Shown one piece after another: positions 35,591 to 45,400 of a DNA stretch of 49,204 nt (position 1 is its first letter; every line of letters starts with the position of its first letter). This stretch comes from Clostridium sp. LS. Its GTDB lineage: Bacteria; Bacillota; Clostridia; Clostridiales; Clostridiaceae. The translations under genes and the position numbers were made by a program. The stretch covers positions 1 through 49,204 of the forward strand of contig NZ_AUUU01000257.1 of NCBI RefSeq assembly GCF_002760435.1, read 5' to 3'. The notes under the pieces are model-generated. The model worked only from the letters and a program-made list of their open reading frames with translations. It had not been told where the DNA came from and ran no database searches.

Positions 35591-36999
35591 ATATAGGATT
35601 TATTAGACAGTTAATTATAGACTTTAATTTCATCATACTTTATTATGTGTTAACTATTAATGGAATATATTTTATGCAGTTGATTCTATCTGCGTTTAGT
35701 TTATATGATTATATTAAAAAAATGAATTACTCGGACTACAAGAAATATATTTACTCAAACAATATGATACCTATCTCAGTATTAGTACCAGCTTACAATG
35801 AGGAGAGTACGATAGTAGATAATATAAAGTCTTTATTAGCTTTAAATTACTCAGCCCATGAGGTTATAGTTATTAATGATGGTTCAAAAGATGATACTTT
35901 CAAAAAGGTAGTTGAAGCTTATAAGTTAACAGAAATAAACCAACCAATAAGGCATTTAATTAAAACAAAAAAAGTGCGAGGCATATATAAAAATTTGGAT
36001 TATCCAAAGCTAACTTTAGTTGATAAGGAAAATGGAGGAAAAGCAGATGCCCTTAATGTTGGCATAAACGTATCTAAGTATCCGGTGTTTACATCCATTG
36101 ATGCAGATTCAATGCTTGAAAGTGATTCTTTAGTTAGAGTAATAATGCCATTTATTGAGGATAAGTTAACAGTAGCTGTTGGTGGAATTGTAAGAATAGC
36201 TAATGGTAGTAAAATTAAAGATGGAAAATTAGAATCCATTGGGCTCCCCAAAAATAAGCTGGCAATGTTTCAGATTATCGAGTATTTAAGAGCATTTCTA
36301 ACAGGAAGAATGGGATGGAGCGCATTAGATTGTTTGTTGATTATTTCAGGAGCTTTTGGTGCTTTTAAGAAAGATATAGTAGTACAGGTTGGTGGATATA
36401 GTAGTAATACTATTGGGGAAGATATGGAACTTGTAGTTAAAATGCACAAATATTTAAGAAAGAATAAAATTAAATACAAAGTTAAATTTATACCCGACCC
36501 TGTATGTTGGACACAAGCTCCAGAAAAGGTAAAGGATTTAAGAGGCCAAAGAAGAAGATGGCAAATTGGTTTAATGGACAGCTTACTTAGGCACAAAGAT
36601 TTACTAGCAAATCCAAGGTACGGTATAATAGGAATGTTTGGAGTTCCATATTTTTGGATTTTTGAAATGCTAGGACCTGTAATTGAAACATTAGGATATA
36701 TTTTTATTCCGTTGTCATACGCTTTTGGACTGCTTAACATTAGATATTTTATTTTGTTTTTAGTTTCATCTATACTTTATGGTATAATATTATCTATAGG
36801 AGCAATTTTACTAGAAGAGTATACTTTTAGTAAATACCCATCCATTAATCAGTTAGTTAAGCTTACATGGTATGGTATAATAGAGAATTTTGGATACAGG
36901 CAAATGACAACATTATTCAGAATAGATGCAATTGTGAGATTTAAAAAGTTTCGGAATAGTTGGGGAAAAATAAAAAGAGAAAGTTTTAGCAACAATTAA
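35587..36999 (+). CDS. processive family 2 glycosyltransferase (polymer synthase)
   Basis: 470 aa. Membrane helices at about 10-35 and three or so in 330-430. The GT2 catalytic core holds VPAYNEESTIVDNI, INDGSKDDT, GGKADALNVGIN, IDADS (substrate aspartates), IGEDMELVVKM and the QRRRW motif (QRRRWQIGLMD) that marks processive enzymes such as cellulose, hyaluronan and PgaC/IcaA synthases. It therefore likely polymerises and exports a beta-linked polysaccharide. GTG start overlapping the HEAT gene by 4 bp (AAGGAG upstream). No PilZ domain is fused. A c-di-GMP riboswitch lies right behind the gene. The polymer type is unknown. Confidence 0.88.
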   Translation: MNIGFIRQLIIDFNFIILYYVLTINGIYFMQLILSAFSLYDYIKKMNYSDYKKYIYSNNMIPISVLVPAYNEESTIVDNIKSLLALNYSAHEVIVINDGSKDDTFKKVVEAYKLTEINQPIRHLIKTKKVRGIYKNLDYPKLTLVDKENGGKADALNVGINVSKYPVFTSIDADSMLESDSLVRVIMPFIEDKLTVAVGGIVRIANGSKIKDGKLESIGLPKNKLAMFQIIEYLRAFLTGRMGWSALDCLLIISGAFGAFKKDIVVQVGGYSSNTIGEDMELVVKMHKYLRKNKIKYKVKFIPDPVCWTQAPEKVKDLRGQRRRWQIGLMDSLLRHKDLLANPRYGIIGMFGVPYFWIFEMLGPVIETLGYIFIPLSYAFGLLNIRYFILFLVSSILYGIILSIGAILLEEYTFSKYPSINQLVKLTWYGIIENFGYRQMTTLFRIDAIVRFKKFRNSWGKIKRESFSNN

Positions 37000-37025
37000 T
37001 ATAATATTTATTTAGTAATGAAAAA

Positions 37026-37104
37026 GGCAAATTTATCGAAAGGTAAAGACGCAAAGCCATGGGCCTAAACAGTTTTTTTATACTGCAATGGCTGCCAGGT
37101 TGCC
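37026..37104 (+). ncRNA. c-di-GMP-I (GEMM-I) riboswitch
   Basis: The conserved core is present: GGCAAATTT, GAAAGG, GACGCAAAGCC, GGGCCTAAAC, the variable second hairpin, then ATGGCTGCCAGGTTGCC closing the first stem. It matches the GEMM-I consensus including the tetraloop and GACGCAAAGCC ligand segment. It sits directly before the secreted protein gene at 37155. Downstream, GGACTCTTC / GAAGGCTCC can form a small hairpin, but there is no T-run, so the switch may act on translation. Confidence 0.93.
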
Positions 37105-37154
37105 AGGACTCTTCTTTTAGAAGGCTCCAGGCCTACATAAGAGGAGGGATTAAT

Positions 37155-38054
37155 ATGTCCATATCAAAATTTATCATATCTTTATTTATATCTATAGTTT
37201 TAATTATGCCAACAAATGCAGCCTTTGCAAGTCAAAATTTTAGTCCAATTAATAACCACATAAATTCTACATGGCTTTGGGATACAAGCCAGATTATAAA
37301 ATCTTCAGATAAAATTCTTAATTTTCTTTCTAGTAATAATGTAAAAGTTTTATATCTTCAAATAGACTACAGTATAAAGTCTGATGTTTATAGAAGTTTC
37401 ATAAAAAAAGCTTCATTAAAAGGAATTAGTGTACATGCATTAAATGGCTCACCAGATTGGTTATCTGATGGAGGCGCAAATAAAGAAAAAGAATTCTTGG
37501 ATTGGTTAACAAAATTTCAAAGTACTTCATCATCTAATGAAAAATTTAAAGGGATTCATTTAGATATAGAACCATATTTAAATAAGGATTATGAAAGTAA
37601 TATGAATAAAGTTCTAGAGAACTATCAAAAATCTTTATTAGATGCTCTTAATAATAGTAATTCTTTAGGAGTATCATTAGGAATTGATATACCTTTTTGG
37701 TTTGATGGAATAAAATTTAATACTAAGTATGGAACTGATTCATTAGCTAACTGGATCTTGAAAAATATAAATAATGTTGTGATAATGGCATATAGAGATA
37801 AGGCTGAGGGAAATAATGGGATCATTCAGGTGGCTTCTAAAGAAATGGCCCTAGGCGAGCAATATGGATCTAAAGTTACTATAGCTGTTGAAACACAGAA
37901 ATCTGTTGAGGGGAATTTTGTAAGCTTTTATGAAGAAGGAAATAGCTATATGAATACGGAATTAAGTAAAACATATTATGTATATAAAGACAACTCTAGT
38001 TTTGGAGGCTTTGCAATTCATCATGTAATAAGCTGGATGAACCTCAAAAAATAA
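37155..38054 (+). CDS. secreted TIM-barrel glycosidase-like protein under c-di-GMP control
   Basis: 299 aa from ATG 37155, right after GAGGAGGG; an earlier in-frame ATG lies inside the riboswitch and is not credible. Signal peptide cut near AFA. The mature protein reads like a TIM barrel: VKVLYLQIDYS, then GISVHALNGSPDWL, then GIHLDIEPYL (D137, E139, a DxE pair reminiscent of GH18-type acid sites), VSLGIDIPFWFDG, VVIMAYRDKA and a closing GGFAIHHVISW. No lipid or wall anchor. The position behind the polymer synthase and the riboswitch suggests a polysaccharide hydrolase or binding factor made when c-di-GMP changes. Exact family unknown. Confidence 0.75.
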   Translation: MSISKFIISLFISIVLIMPTNAAFASQNFSPINNHINSTWLWDTSQIIKSSDKILNFLSSNNVKVLYLQIDYSIKSDVYRSFIKKASLKGISVHALNGSPDWLSDGGANKEKEFLDWLTKFQSTSSSNEKFKGIHLDIEPYLNKDYESNMNKVLENYQKSLLDALNNSNSLGVSLGIDIPFWFDGIKFNTKYGTDSLANWILKNINNVVIMAYRDKAEGNNGIIQVASKEMALGEQYGSKVTIAVETQKSVEGNFVSFYEEGNSYMNTELSKTYYVYKDNSSFGGFAIHHVISWMNLKK

Positions 38055-38092
38055 AACCAGTATATAATTAAATATAAACGTGTATCAATACC

Positions 38093-38278
38093 AATTAGGT
38101 ATATGCGTGTTCTATAGGACTATGAAAATTTCACTGGAATGTTCTAAATAGGGAGTACACCACTTTTGATTGCTCTAATATTCATTTGCTAATTAAAAGT
38201 CGAGCAATCCCCTACTTAGAACATTCTTCTGTTTATTTCCAAGTGCCTATTTTACACAAATATACCTAATTTTTTTTA
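38093..38278. repeat. 180-bp nested inverted-repeat element, followed by T-run
   Basis: Outer arms 38093-38110 and 38254-38271 match at 16 of 18 positions (AATTAGGTATAT / ATATACCTAATT as perfect core). Middle arms GAATGTTCTAAATAGGG (38137-38153) and 38210-38226 match at 16 of 17. Inner arms GATTGCTC / GAGCAATC (38168-38175 with 38202-38209) are perfect. ACTTTT (38162-38167) with AAAAGT (38195-38200) could add a pseudoknot. A run of T follows the right end. Nothing coding is inside. It could be a MITE, a structured RNA, or a very large terminator. Confidence 0.65.
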
Positions 38279-38434
38279 TTAATATACATGTTTAACTCTA
38301 GTAAATGTTATTATATTTACGAATACCAATAAATGATATGCTAAAAAAATTAATTTCAAAATGAACCATTTGATAAATTAAAGGCTCTTATATATAGGTG
38401 CACCAAAATAGTATTTATGAAAGGAGATGCTAAA

Positions 38435-39007
38435 GTGAGTGAAAGTGAGATTGTTAGAAAAATCCAGTCTGGTGATATAGATGCCTTAGGTGAAATATTT
38501 GAATTATATAAAAATACAGCGCTTAAATATTCATATCTAATTACAAATGATAAATTTGCCAGTGAAGATATTGTCCAAGAAGCATTTATAAAATGCTATT
38601 TAAATGCAAAGAGCTTAAAGAATGTTGAACAATTTAAAGCATGGTTTTTTAAAATACTTACAAGAATTGCTTGGAAACGTATTGATAAAGACAAGAAGGC
38701 TTTACCTATAGAGAACATCTTTGAAAAAGCTAATAATGATAGTATTGATAAATGTGTAAATATATATTTAAAAAATCAAGAGGATCAAATACTTCACTCT
38801 GAAATTGAAAAATTAGATTTAATGCAAAAAACAGTTATAGTACTTTTCTATTTTAATGGATTAACTGTTAAAGAAATTGCAAAGGTAATGGGATGCTTTG
38901 AAGGTACAGTAAAATCGCGACTTTATAGTGCAAGAAAAAAATTAAAAGAAAGTTTGGAAAATAGTAATGAAAAAAATTTTGTGTATGTAAAGGAGTGTAA
39001 ATTTTGA
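38435..39007 (+). CDS. ECF sigma factor
   Basis: 190 aa from GTG 38435 (site AAAGGAG 8 nt upstream). Region 2 at about residues 10-80 (YKNTALKYSYLITN, then ASEDIVQEAFIKCY, then FKAWFFKILTRIAW); region 4 at about 125-180 (LDLMQKTVIVLFYFNGLTV, then KEIAKVMGCFEGTVKSRLYS). A short linker with no region 3 is typical of extracytoplasmic-function sigma factors. Its stop overlaps the start of the next gene, a membrane protein that is probably its anti-sigma factor. The signal and regulon are unknown; the placement suggests an envelope stress. Confidence 0.9.
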   Translation: MSESEIVRKIQSGDIDALGEIFELYKNTALKYSYLITNDKFASEDIVQEAFIKCYLNAKSLKNVEQFKAWFFKILTRIAWKRIDKDKKALPIENIFEKANNDSIDKCVNIYLKNQEDQILHSEIEKLDLMQKTVIVLFYFNGLTVKEIAKVMGCFEGTVKSRLYSARKKLKESLENSNEKNFVYVKECKF

Positions 39008-39819
39008 TGAAAGGAAAGTTAAATGAAGATATAGATAAAAAAATTATTGGCAGTTTAAATAAAAAGGCAGAAGAAATGTCAGTTTCAGAGAATATGTTTT
39101 TTAAAATTAAAAATGATATCCGTAAAGAGGATGAAGGAGGATTTTTGAATATGAGATTTGGATTTTTGAAAGTTAAGACATTAATAATTGTAGGAGTTTT
39201 ATGTATAGCAACAACCATAACTTGCGTTGCAGCAACAAATGGTTTTCAATGGATTTCAACTAGCTCTAAGGCCTCTAAAATTAATCAATTTCCAACAGGT
39301 GATTCGATAAAGAAGATGATTGGCTATTTACCTAAATATGTGGAGAGCTTTGAAGGTGGGTTTAAATTTGATTCACTAAATTTTTCAAATAGTTCCCTAG
39401 AGGATGAAAGTGGAAAGGTAGTTATTAAAGCTAAAAATGCGAACTTTGAATATAAAAAGGATGGGGCTAAAAAAAATCAGAGTTTATTTATGACTGCAAC
39501 AGCAATTGATAAAGCGTATTTTAATAAAGAAATAGAAAGTAATAGGGATGTAACTGAATTTAATGGAATAAAAATATATTATAGCAATATCCAACGTAAA
39601 ATTGTTCCAGCAGATTATAAACAAACAGAAGAGGATATAAAATTAATCAAAGAAGGACTTTTAGATATAGCTTTTGGAAGTGATGAAATTCAAGAATATA
39701 ATAGTCAAAGCGTTGCATGGTATGACAGTGGTATTGAATATTTAATTACAAATAATGCTTATGATGAAGTTGATAAAAGTGCAATGATTAAAATGGCTGA
39801 AACTGTTATAAATCAGTGA
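39004..39819 (+). CDS. membrane anti-sigma factor with DUF4367-like sensor domain
   Basis: 271 aa (TTG 39004; ATG 39007 is the alternative), overlapping the sigma gene. Cytosolic helical N-terminus (about 1-55; EDIDKKIIGSLNKKAEEMSV), one membrane helix (about 58-78, VKTLIIVGVLCIATTITCV), and an extracellular domain to the end. The tail, VAWYDSGIEYLITNNAYDEV then IKMAETVI, resembles the DUF4367 pattern of clostridial and bacillar anti-sigma partners. It should hold the sigma factor at the membrane until released. No zinc-binding HxxxCxxC motif is present. Assignment rests on gene overlap and topology. Confidence 0.78.
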   Translation: MMKGKLNEDIDKKIIGSLNKKAEEMSVSENMFFKIKNDIRKEDEGGFLNMRFGFLKVKTLIIVGVLCIATTITCVAATNGFQWISTSSKASKINQFPTGDSIKKMIGYLPKYVESFEGGFKFDSLNFSNSSLEDESGKVVIKAKNANFEYKKDGAKKNQSLFMTATAIDKAYFNKEIESNRDVTEFNGIKIYYSNIQRKIVPADYKQTEEDIKLIKEGLLDIAFGSDEIQEYNSQSVAWYDSGIEYLITNNAYDEVDKSAMIKMAETVINQ

Positions 39820-40039
39820 AAACTTAAGTATATATCAAATGAAATTATATAAATGCTTTTAACAGCAAGGATTATTATGTGGAACTATTAAGATCTCCCT
39901 AAATTTAGTTTGCGATAATTTACAGGTAATCAAAATGAAAATAGCGAATATTATGTTAAATTATAGTAAATAATGTTGAGAAATTTTCATGTTAATGATA
40001 ATATTTCAATGTATTGAAGATTTTTAAAAGCTATTATAG

Positions 40040-40114
40040 CAATTGGAAACTATGAAGAATTCTTTTACGTGGGCACCTTAAGAATTTGGAGTTAGTGGTG
40101 CAACCTGCCAGTTG
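40040..40114 (+). ncRNA. c-di-GMP-II riboswitch
   Basis: GGAAAC (40045-40050), TGGGCACC, GGAGTTAGTGGTGCAACC and the closing stem (CAATTGG with CCAGTTG) match the class II c-di-GMP aptamer, including its pseudoknot segment, in order and spacing. The rest of 39820-40178 has no gene. A terminator-like hairpin follows directly, so control is likely by transcription termination before the chemoreceptor gene. Confidence 0.88.
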
Positions 40115-40115
40115 A

Positions 40116-40160
40116 AAATCAATTATTTTAATAATTATTGATTTCTTCTGGATTTTTTTA
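40116..40160 (+). terminator. riboswitch-controlled terminator candidate
   Basis: AAATCAAT pairs with ATTGATTT, with a loop of about 13 nt, and a run of seven T ends the leader at about 40153-40159. It lies between the aptamer and the ribosome site. Confidence 0.55.
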
Positions 40161-40178
40161 TTTAAGGGGGATGAACAA

Positions 40179-42266
40179 ATGAGAAGTATTAAAATTAAAA
40201 TTTTTTCAGCAATTTCACTGTGTTCTATTTTTATTGCTGTGTTAATCGGATTCGTCAGTATATCGCATGCAACTAGTGTAGCGTCAACTGATTCTAAGGA
40301 AAAATTGACTTTAACATGCGAGAATAAAGCAGGTGAACTTAATTCAACAATAACTAAAGTTGAGGAATCAGTAAATACTCTTTCGGAAATTGCTTTAGAT
40401 AATCTAGATGATGTAAAAAAATTTTCATCTGATTCTGAATATGTAAAAAATTATCAAGATAATCTTGAAGGTATAGCTAAGAAATTTGGAGAAAATACAG
40501 CTGGTGCAATGACTTTTTATATAAGATTTAACCCACAATTTACTCCGCCAACATCAGGGATTTTTTATTCTAAACCAGATGAAAACAGTAAGTTTGAAAA
40601 ACTTACTCCAACAGATTTTAGTAAATATGATCCTAGCGATACGGAACATGTAGGATGGTATTATATACCAGTAAATGCAAAGAAGCCAGTATGGATGGAT
40701 CCATATTTAAATTCTAATATTAATGTACAAATGGTTTCTTATGTAGTGCCATTGTATAAAGATGGAAAATCTATTGGTATAGTTGGAATGGATATTAATT
40801 TTAAACAAATCCAGAATATAGTTCAAAATACGAAAATTTATGATTCAGGATATGCTTTCTTACTCAACAATAAAAATGATATTATATATCATCCAGCAAT
40901 TGAAACGAAAGATAATTTATCGACTATAGAAAATGGTTCATTAAAAGGATTTGCAGATGAGATTAGCAATAATTCATCCTCTGAAAAACAGTTTTCATAT
41001 ACATACAAAGGCATAAATAAAAATGCAAGTTACGCTCATCTTTCGAATGGATGGACATTAGCTTTAACAGCACCGTCAGATGAAATTTTAAAGCAATCTA
41101 ATAATCTTATTAAAACAATAATTTTATTTATTATAATTGGGCTGATTTTATCTAGTGTAGTTGCTTTTTATCTTGGAAATATTATAGCAAAGCCAATAGT
41201 AAAAATTACAAATGTTATGAAAAAAGCAGGCGAATTGGATTTAACTGATAGTAATATGGATGATTTATTAAAATATAAAGATGAAATCGGTCAGCTTTCT
41301 AATGCATTTAATACAATGAGAAATGAATTTGTAATTTTTATAAGACAGACCTTAGAAAAATCAAAGGATTTAACTTCGGGCAGTGAAAAACTTTCTGTAA
41401 CTGTGGAAGAGCTTACTAACAAAGCAGAAAATATAGAAAAAGTGATAAATACAATAGCTGAAGGTGTTCAAGAAACAAGCGCTGCTTCTGAAGAAATAAG
41501 TGCATCTATACAAGAAGTTGATTCTAGCATAAGTATATTATCAAGTAAAGCATTAGAAGGAAGCAATACTTCAAGTAAGGCTAAAGAAAAAGCAATGGAA
41601 GTTAAGAATAATGGAATAATTTCTATTGAAGAAACTAGAAAATTATATAACGAGAAAAAGGAAAAAGGATTAAAAGCTATTGAGGATAGCAAAATTGTGG
41701 ATAATATAAAAGTAATGGCTGATACAATTTCGAGCATATCAGAAGAGACAAATTTACTTGCATTAAATGCCGCTATAGAAGCAGCAAGAGCTGGAGAACA
41801 AGGAAAAGGTTTTGCTGTAGTTGCAGAAGAAGTAAGAAAGTTAGCTGAACAATCATCGCAGGCAGTAGCAAATATACAAGATACAATTTCAAAAGTTCAA
41901 AGGGCATTTCAGAATCTTTCTGATAATAGTAAGGATATATTATCATTCATATTAGAAAATGTAGACCCTCAATTTGAAGCTATGAAAGCTACAGGTGATC
42001 ATTATTATAATGATGCAGATTTTATAACAAAAATGTCTGATGAAATAGCTTCTATGAGTGAAGAATTAACAGCAACAATTACGCAAGTAAGTGAAGCAGT
42101 ACAGAATACAGCGGAGACGGCACAAAAATCTTCTGAAAATGCTGAGGAAATAAAAGAAAAAATAGATGAAACAATAAATGCAATAGAGAAAGTAGCAGCA
42201 ACATCTCACCATCAAGCAGAACTTGCGCAGCAGTTAAATCAAATGGTAAATAAGTTTAAAATTTAA
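40179..42266 (+). CDS. methyl-accepting chemotaxis protein, dCache-HAMP
   Basis: 695 aa. Membrane helices at about 8-30 and 310-332 flank an extracellular double-Cache domain (WYYIPVNAKKPVWMDPYLNS and VVPLYKDGKSIGIVGMDI are typical small-ligand pocket elements). A HAMP linker precedes the cytosolic signalling rod, whose hairpin tip carries the conserved LLALNAAIEAARAGEQGKGF followed by AVVAEEVRKLAEQSS. Ribosome site AAGGGGG at ideal spacing. The leader carries a class II c-di-GMP riboswitch, so receptor synthesis should follow c-di-GMP level, a common theme for switching between swimming and attachment. Ligand unknown; the domain type binds amino acids or organic acids in studied cases. Confidence 0.92.
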   Translation: MRSIKIKIFSAISLCSIFIAVLIGFVSISHATSVASTDSKEKLTLTCENKAGELNSTITKVEESVNTLSEIALDNLDDVKKFSSDSEYVKNYQDNLEGIAKKFGENTAGAMTFYIRFNPQFTPPTSGIFYSKPDENSKFEKLTPTDFSKYDPSDTEHVGWYYIPVNAKKPVWMDPYLNSNINVQMVSYVVPLYKDGKSIGIVGMDINFKQIQNIVQNTKIYDSGYAFLLNNKNDIIYHPAIETKDNLSTIENGSLKGFADEISNNSSSEKQFSYTYKGINKNASYAHLSNGWTLALTAPSDEILKQSNNLIKTIILFIIIGLILSSVVAFYLGNIIAKPIVKITNVMKKAGELDLTDSNMDDLLKYKDEIGQLSNAFNTMRNEFVIFIRQTLEKSKDLTSGSEKLSVTVEELTNKAENIEKVINTIAEGVQETSAASEEISASIQEVDSSISILSSKALEGSNTSSKAKEKAMEVKNNGIISIEETRKLYNEKKEKGLKAIEDSKIVDNIKVMADTISSISEETNLLALNAAIEAARAGEQGKGFAVVAEEVRKLAEQSSQAVANIQDTISKVQRAFQNLSDNSKDILSFILENVDPQFEAMKATGDHYYNDADFITKMSDEIASMSEELTATITQVSEAVQNTAETAQKSSENAEEIKEKIDETINAIEKVAATSHHQAELAQQLNQMVNKFKI

Positions 42267-42300
42267 GAGGTTATTTTAATCAACAATATGTAGATTTTTT

Positions 42301-42344
42301 ACATAACCCTATGGATATTGTCTCCAATGGGGTTATGTTTTGTT
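42301..42344 (+). terminator. terminator of the chemoreceptor gene
   Basis: ACATAACCC (42301-42309) pairs with GGGTTATGT (42330-42338), with further pairing of TGGA and TCCA in the loop, then TTTTGTT. Confidence 0.8.
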
Positions 42345-42483
42345 ATTTAAACATATGTTTAACATAGATTTAGTTTATATGCTGTAGAAAGGATAAAGTG
42401 TAAAGTATATAATAGTTATAAGAAAATTACGTGAATATAATTATACCAATCTAAACTATGCATTATGAAAGCTTGGAGGAAAT

Positions 42484-45400
42484 ATGAAAGTATTAAAAAA
42501 TAGAACGTCTATAATATTCTTAAGCATTTTTTTTATACTATTGCTATTTCTTTTTAACATATATCAAGAATATCACAAAAAACAATTGCAAGCTGAAAAA
42601 GGAAGCATAGATCTTACCAGTTGGAATTTTGAAAAAGACGGAGTCATAAGCCTTGATGGAGAATGGGAGTTTTATTGGAATCAGTTATTAACAGAGGATG
42701 ATTTTAAGAATGGAGAATCAATAAAGCCAGATGGTTATTTTAGAGTTCCAAGTGTTTGGACAAATTATATTTCTAATAATGCAAAATTTCCCGAACAAGG
42801 TTACGCAACATATAGATTAAAAGTTAAAACAGATGATTTAGATTCTTTAAAAGGATTGAAGATTCTAACAACTTCAACTTCGTATAAGCTTATGGTAAAT
42901 GAAAAGATTGTTGCAGAAAATGGAGTAGTTGGAATAACAAAAGAAACTTCTGTTCCTGAATATAGACCTCAAGCTGTTAGCTTTCAAAATACTTCAAAGG
43001 AATTCGATATCATAGTACAAGTTTCAAATTTTACATATTCTAGAGGTGGAATTTGGCATTCTATTTATTTAGGAAGTGATCAAGGAATAAGGGCGCTCAA
43101 GGAATTTAACTCAGAAAAGGATATGTTTATGCTTGGTGTAGTTGCTATTATGTCTCTGTATCATATAGCTCTTTTTCTTATTCAAAAGAGAGATAAATCA
43201 GCTTTATATTTTGCATTAGTGCTAGTAGTTACTGCTATAAGAACTGCGATTACAGGGGAATATGTAATTCTTAATTTTATTCCATCAGCAGATATAACTT
43301 GGATGGTGCCATTAGAATATATGACAATATATTGGGGATTAATTATGGCAATGGCATTTGTTAATGAATTATATCCAAAAGAGGTACCCCAAAAAGTAAC
43401 TAAAGCTACAATGTATGCTGGTATTATTTTAAGCATATTTACTATTTCTGTGCAAATAAGCACTTTTACAAGGTACTTAATATATTATGAAATATTAATT
43501 GGCACTTTATATTGCTATATAACATTCTCGGTTATGAAAGCAGCTATGAAAAAGCGAGAAGGGGCTTCTTTACTACTGTTAGGATCAATAATAATTTTAA
43601 TTGCATATATGAATGATGTCTTATATTATTGGAATGTGATTTACGACAGAGATGGTCCAAGTATGGAAGCAGCAGTATTTATAGTTATATTTATTCAAGC
43701 ATACATTTTAGCAGCTAGATTTTCGCTAGCCTTTAAAAAGGTAGAAAAATTATCAGAAAAGCTTATTTCACTTGATAAGTTAAAAGATGAATTTCTTGTT
43801 AGCACTAATTATGAGTTAATTACATCATTAAATGGGATAATAAATATAGTTCAATCACTATTAAAAGGTATAGGAGGACAGCTTAACTTAAGCCAAGAAG
43901 AAAATCTCCAAATAGTGCTTGCTTCTTTAAGAAGGCTATATAATTTAATAAATGATGTTTTGGATATTTCAAATTTGGCATATAATTCGCTAAAATTGCA
44001 CCCAAAGCCATTAGATATAAGAATGATAGTAGAATCTGTAATATTTGTACTTGAGTATTTAAAAGGTGAAAAGAATATTGTTTTTATTAATCTCACACCT
44101 AAAGATGCACCTGCGGTATTATGTGATGAGGAGAGACTTGGCCAAATTTTTTATAACATACTTGAAAATGCACTTAGATTTACTGAGAATGGAAGTATAA
44201 CAATAAAAGCTGAATTCTCTGAAGATACAGCCACAATATTTGTTGAAAATGAAGGGACAGGAATAAAAAATACTAATCTAGATAGTATTTATAATTCCTT
44301 TGAACAAGAGAAGTGTAATAAAAGTGGAAAATATGAAGGAACAAGCCTCGGTCTATCTATTGCAAAACAGTTAATAGAGCTTCAAGGTGGAACTGTGGGC
44401 ATAAAATCACAACACGAAAAGAGTCCTTGTTTTCTATTTACATTACCGCTAGCTAAAAGACATCCAGAAAAAGTTATGGAGAAAATTCAAGAACATTTTC
44501 AGGCAAAAAATATTGAGGGGGAAGAGATCAATAATGAGAAAATTCTTGATAAATATAATATTCTTGCTATTGAATATGATACTGTAAGTCTTAAAGTGTT
44601 AATTAATAATCTTAATTTATATGGTTATACGGTAAAAGGAGTTGGAAATGGGTATGATGCGCTTAAGCTTGTAGAAAGCGGAATAAAATTTGATGTTGTG
44701 ATTATAGATATAATGATGCCAGGTATTTCAGGGTATGATATTCTAAAAAAAATTCGTGAACAATATCTTCCAGTTGAGTTGCCAGTATTGCTTCTTACAA
44801 CTAGTAAACGCACCTATGAAATTTCTACCGGTTTTAGACTTGGAGCCAATGATTATTTAACAAAACCTTTTGAACCAGAAGAATTAAATGCTAGAGTAAA
44901 GAGTCTAATAGATATGAAAAAAGCAGTAAATAAACTCATAGCTACAGAATTATCATTTTTGCAGGCTCAGATTAAGCCGCATTTTATATATAATGCTTTA
45001 AGTGTTATTTCTTCTTTAAGTTTAATAGAGCCAGAAAAAGCAAAAGAGCTTATCCTTAACTTATCTGATTATCTAAGAGGTAGTTTTGAGTTTGAAAGTA
45101 AAAATGGCCTTACAACCCTTAAAAGAGAACTTAATCTTGTAAAATCTTACCTTGCAATTGAACAAGCAAGATTTAAAGAGCGTATTTGCGTTGAATTTGA
45201 AGTTGAAGTTGATGATTTAATAGATTGTACTGTACCAGTGCTTTGCATACAGCCTTTGGTAGAAAATGCAGTAAGGCATGGAATTATGCCTATGATTGAT
45301 GGAGGTAAAGTAGAGGTTAATGTTAAAGATAAAGGTGAGTATATTAAGATATCAATTAGTGATACAGGTATAGGAATTAGTGAAGCAAAATTACATAATA

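Noticed and set aside
37059..37154. Upstream ATG extending the secreted glycosidase-like protein by 32 residues
   Set aside because: It lies inside the c-di-GMP-I aptamer, has no ribosome site, and would bury the signal peptide.
38362..38394. TGAACC as -35 of an autoregulated ECF sigma promoter
   Set aside because: No matching -10 at the right spacing, and clostridial ECF promoters vary too much to call it.
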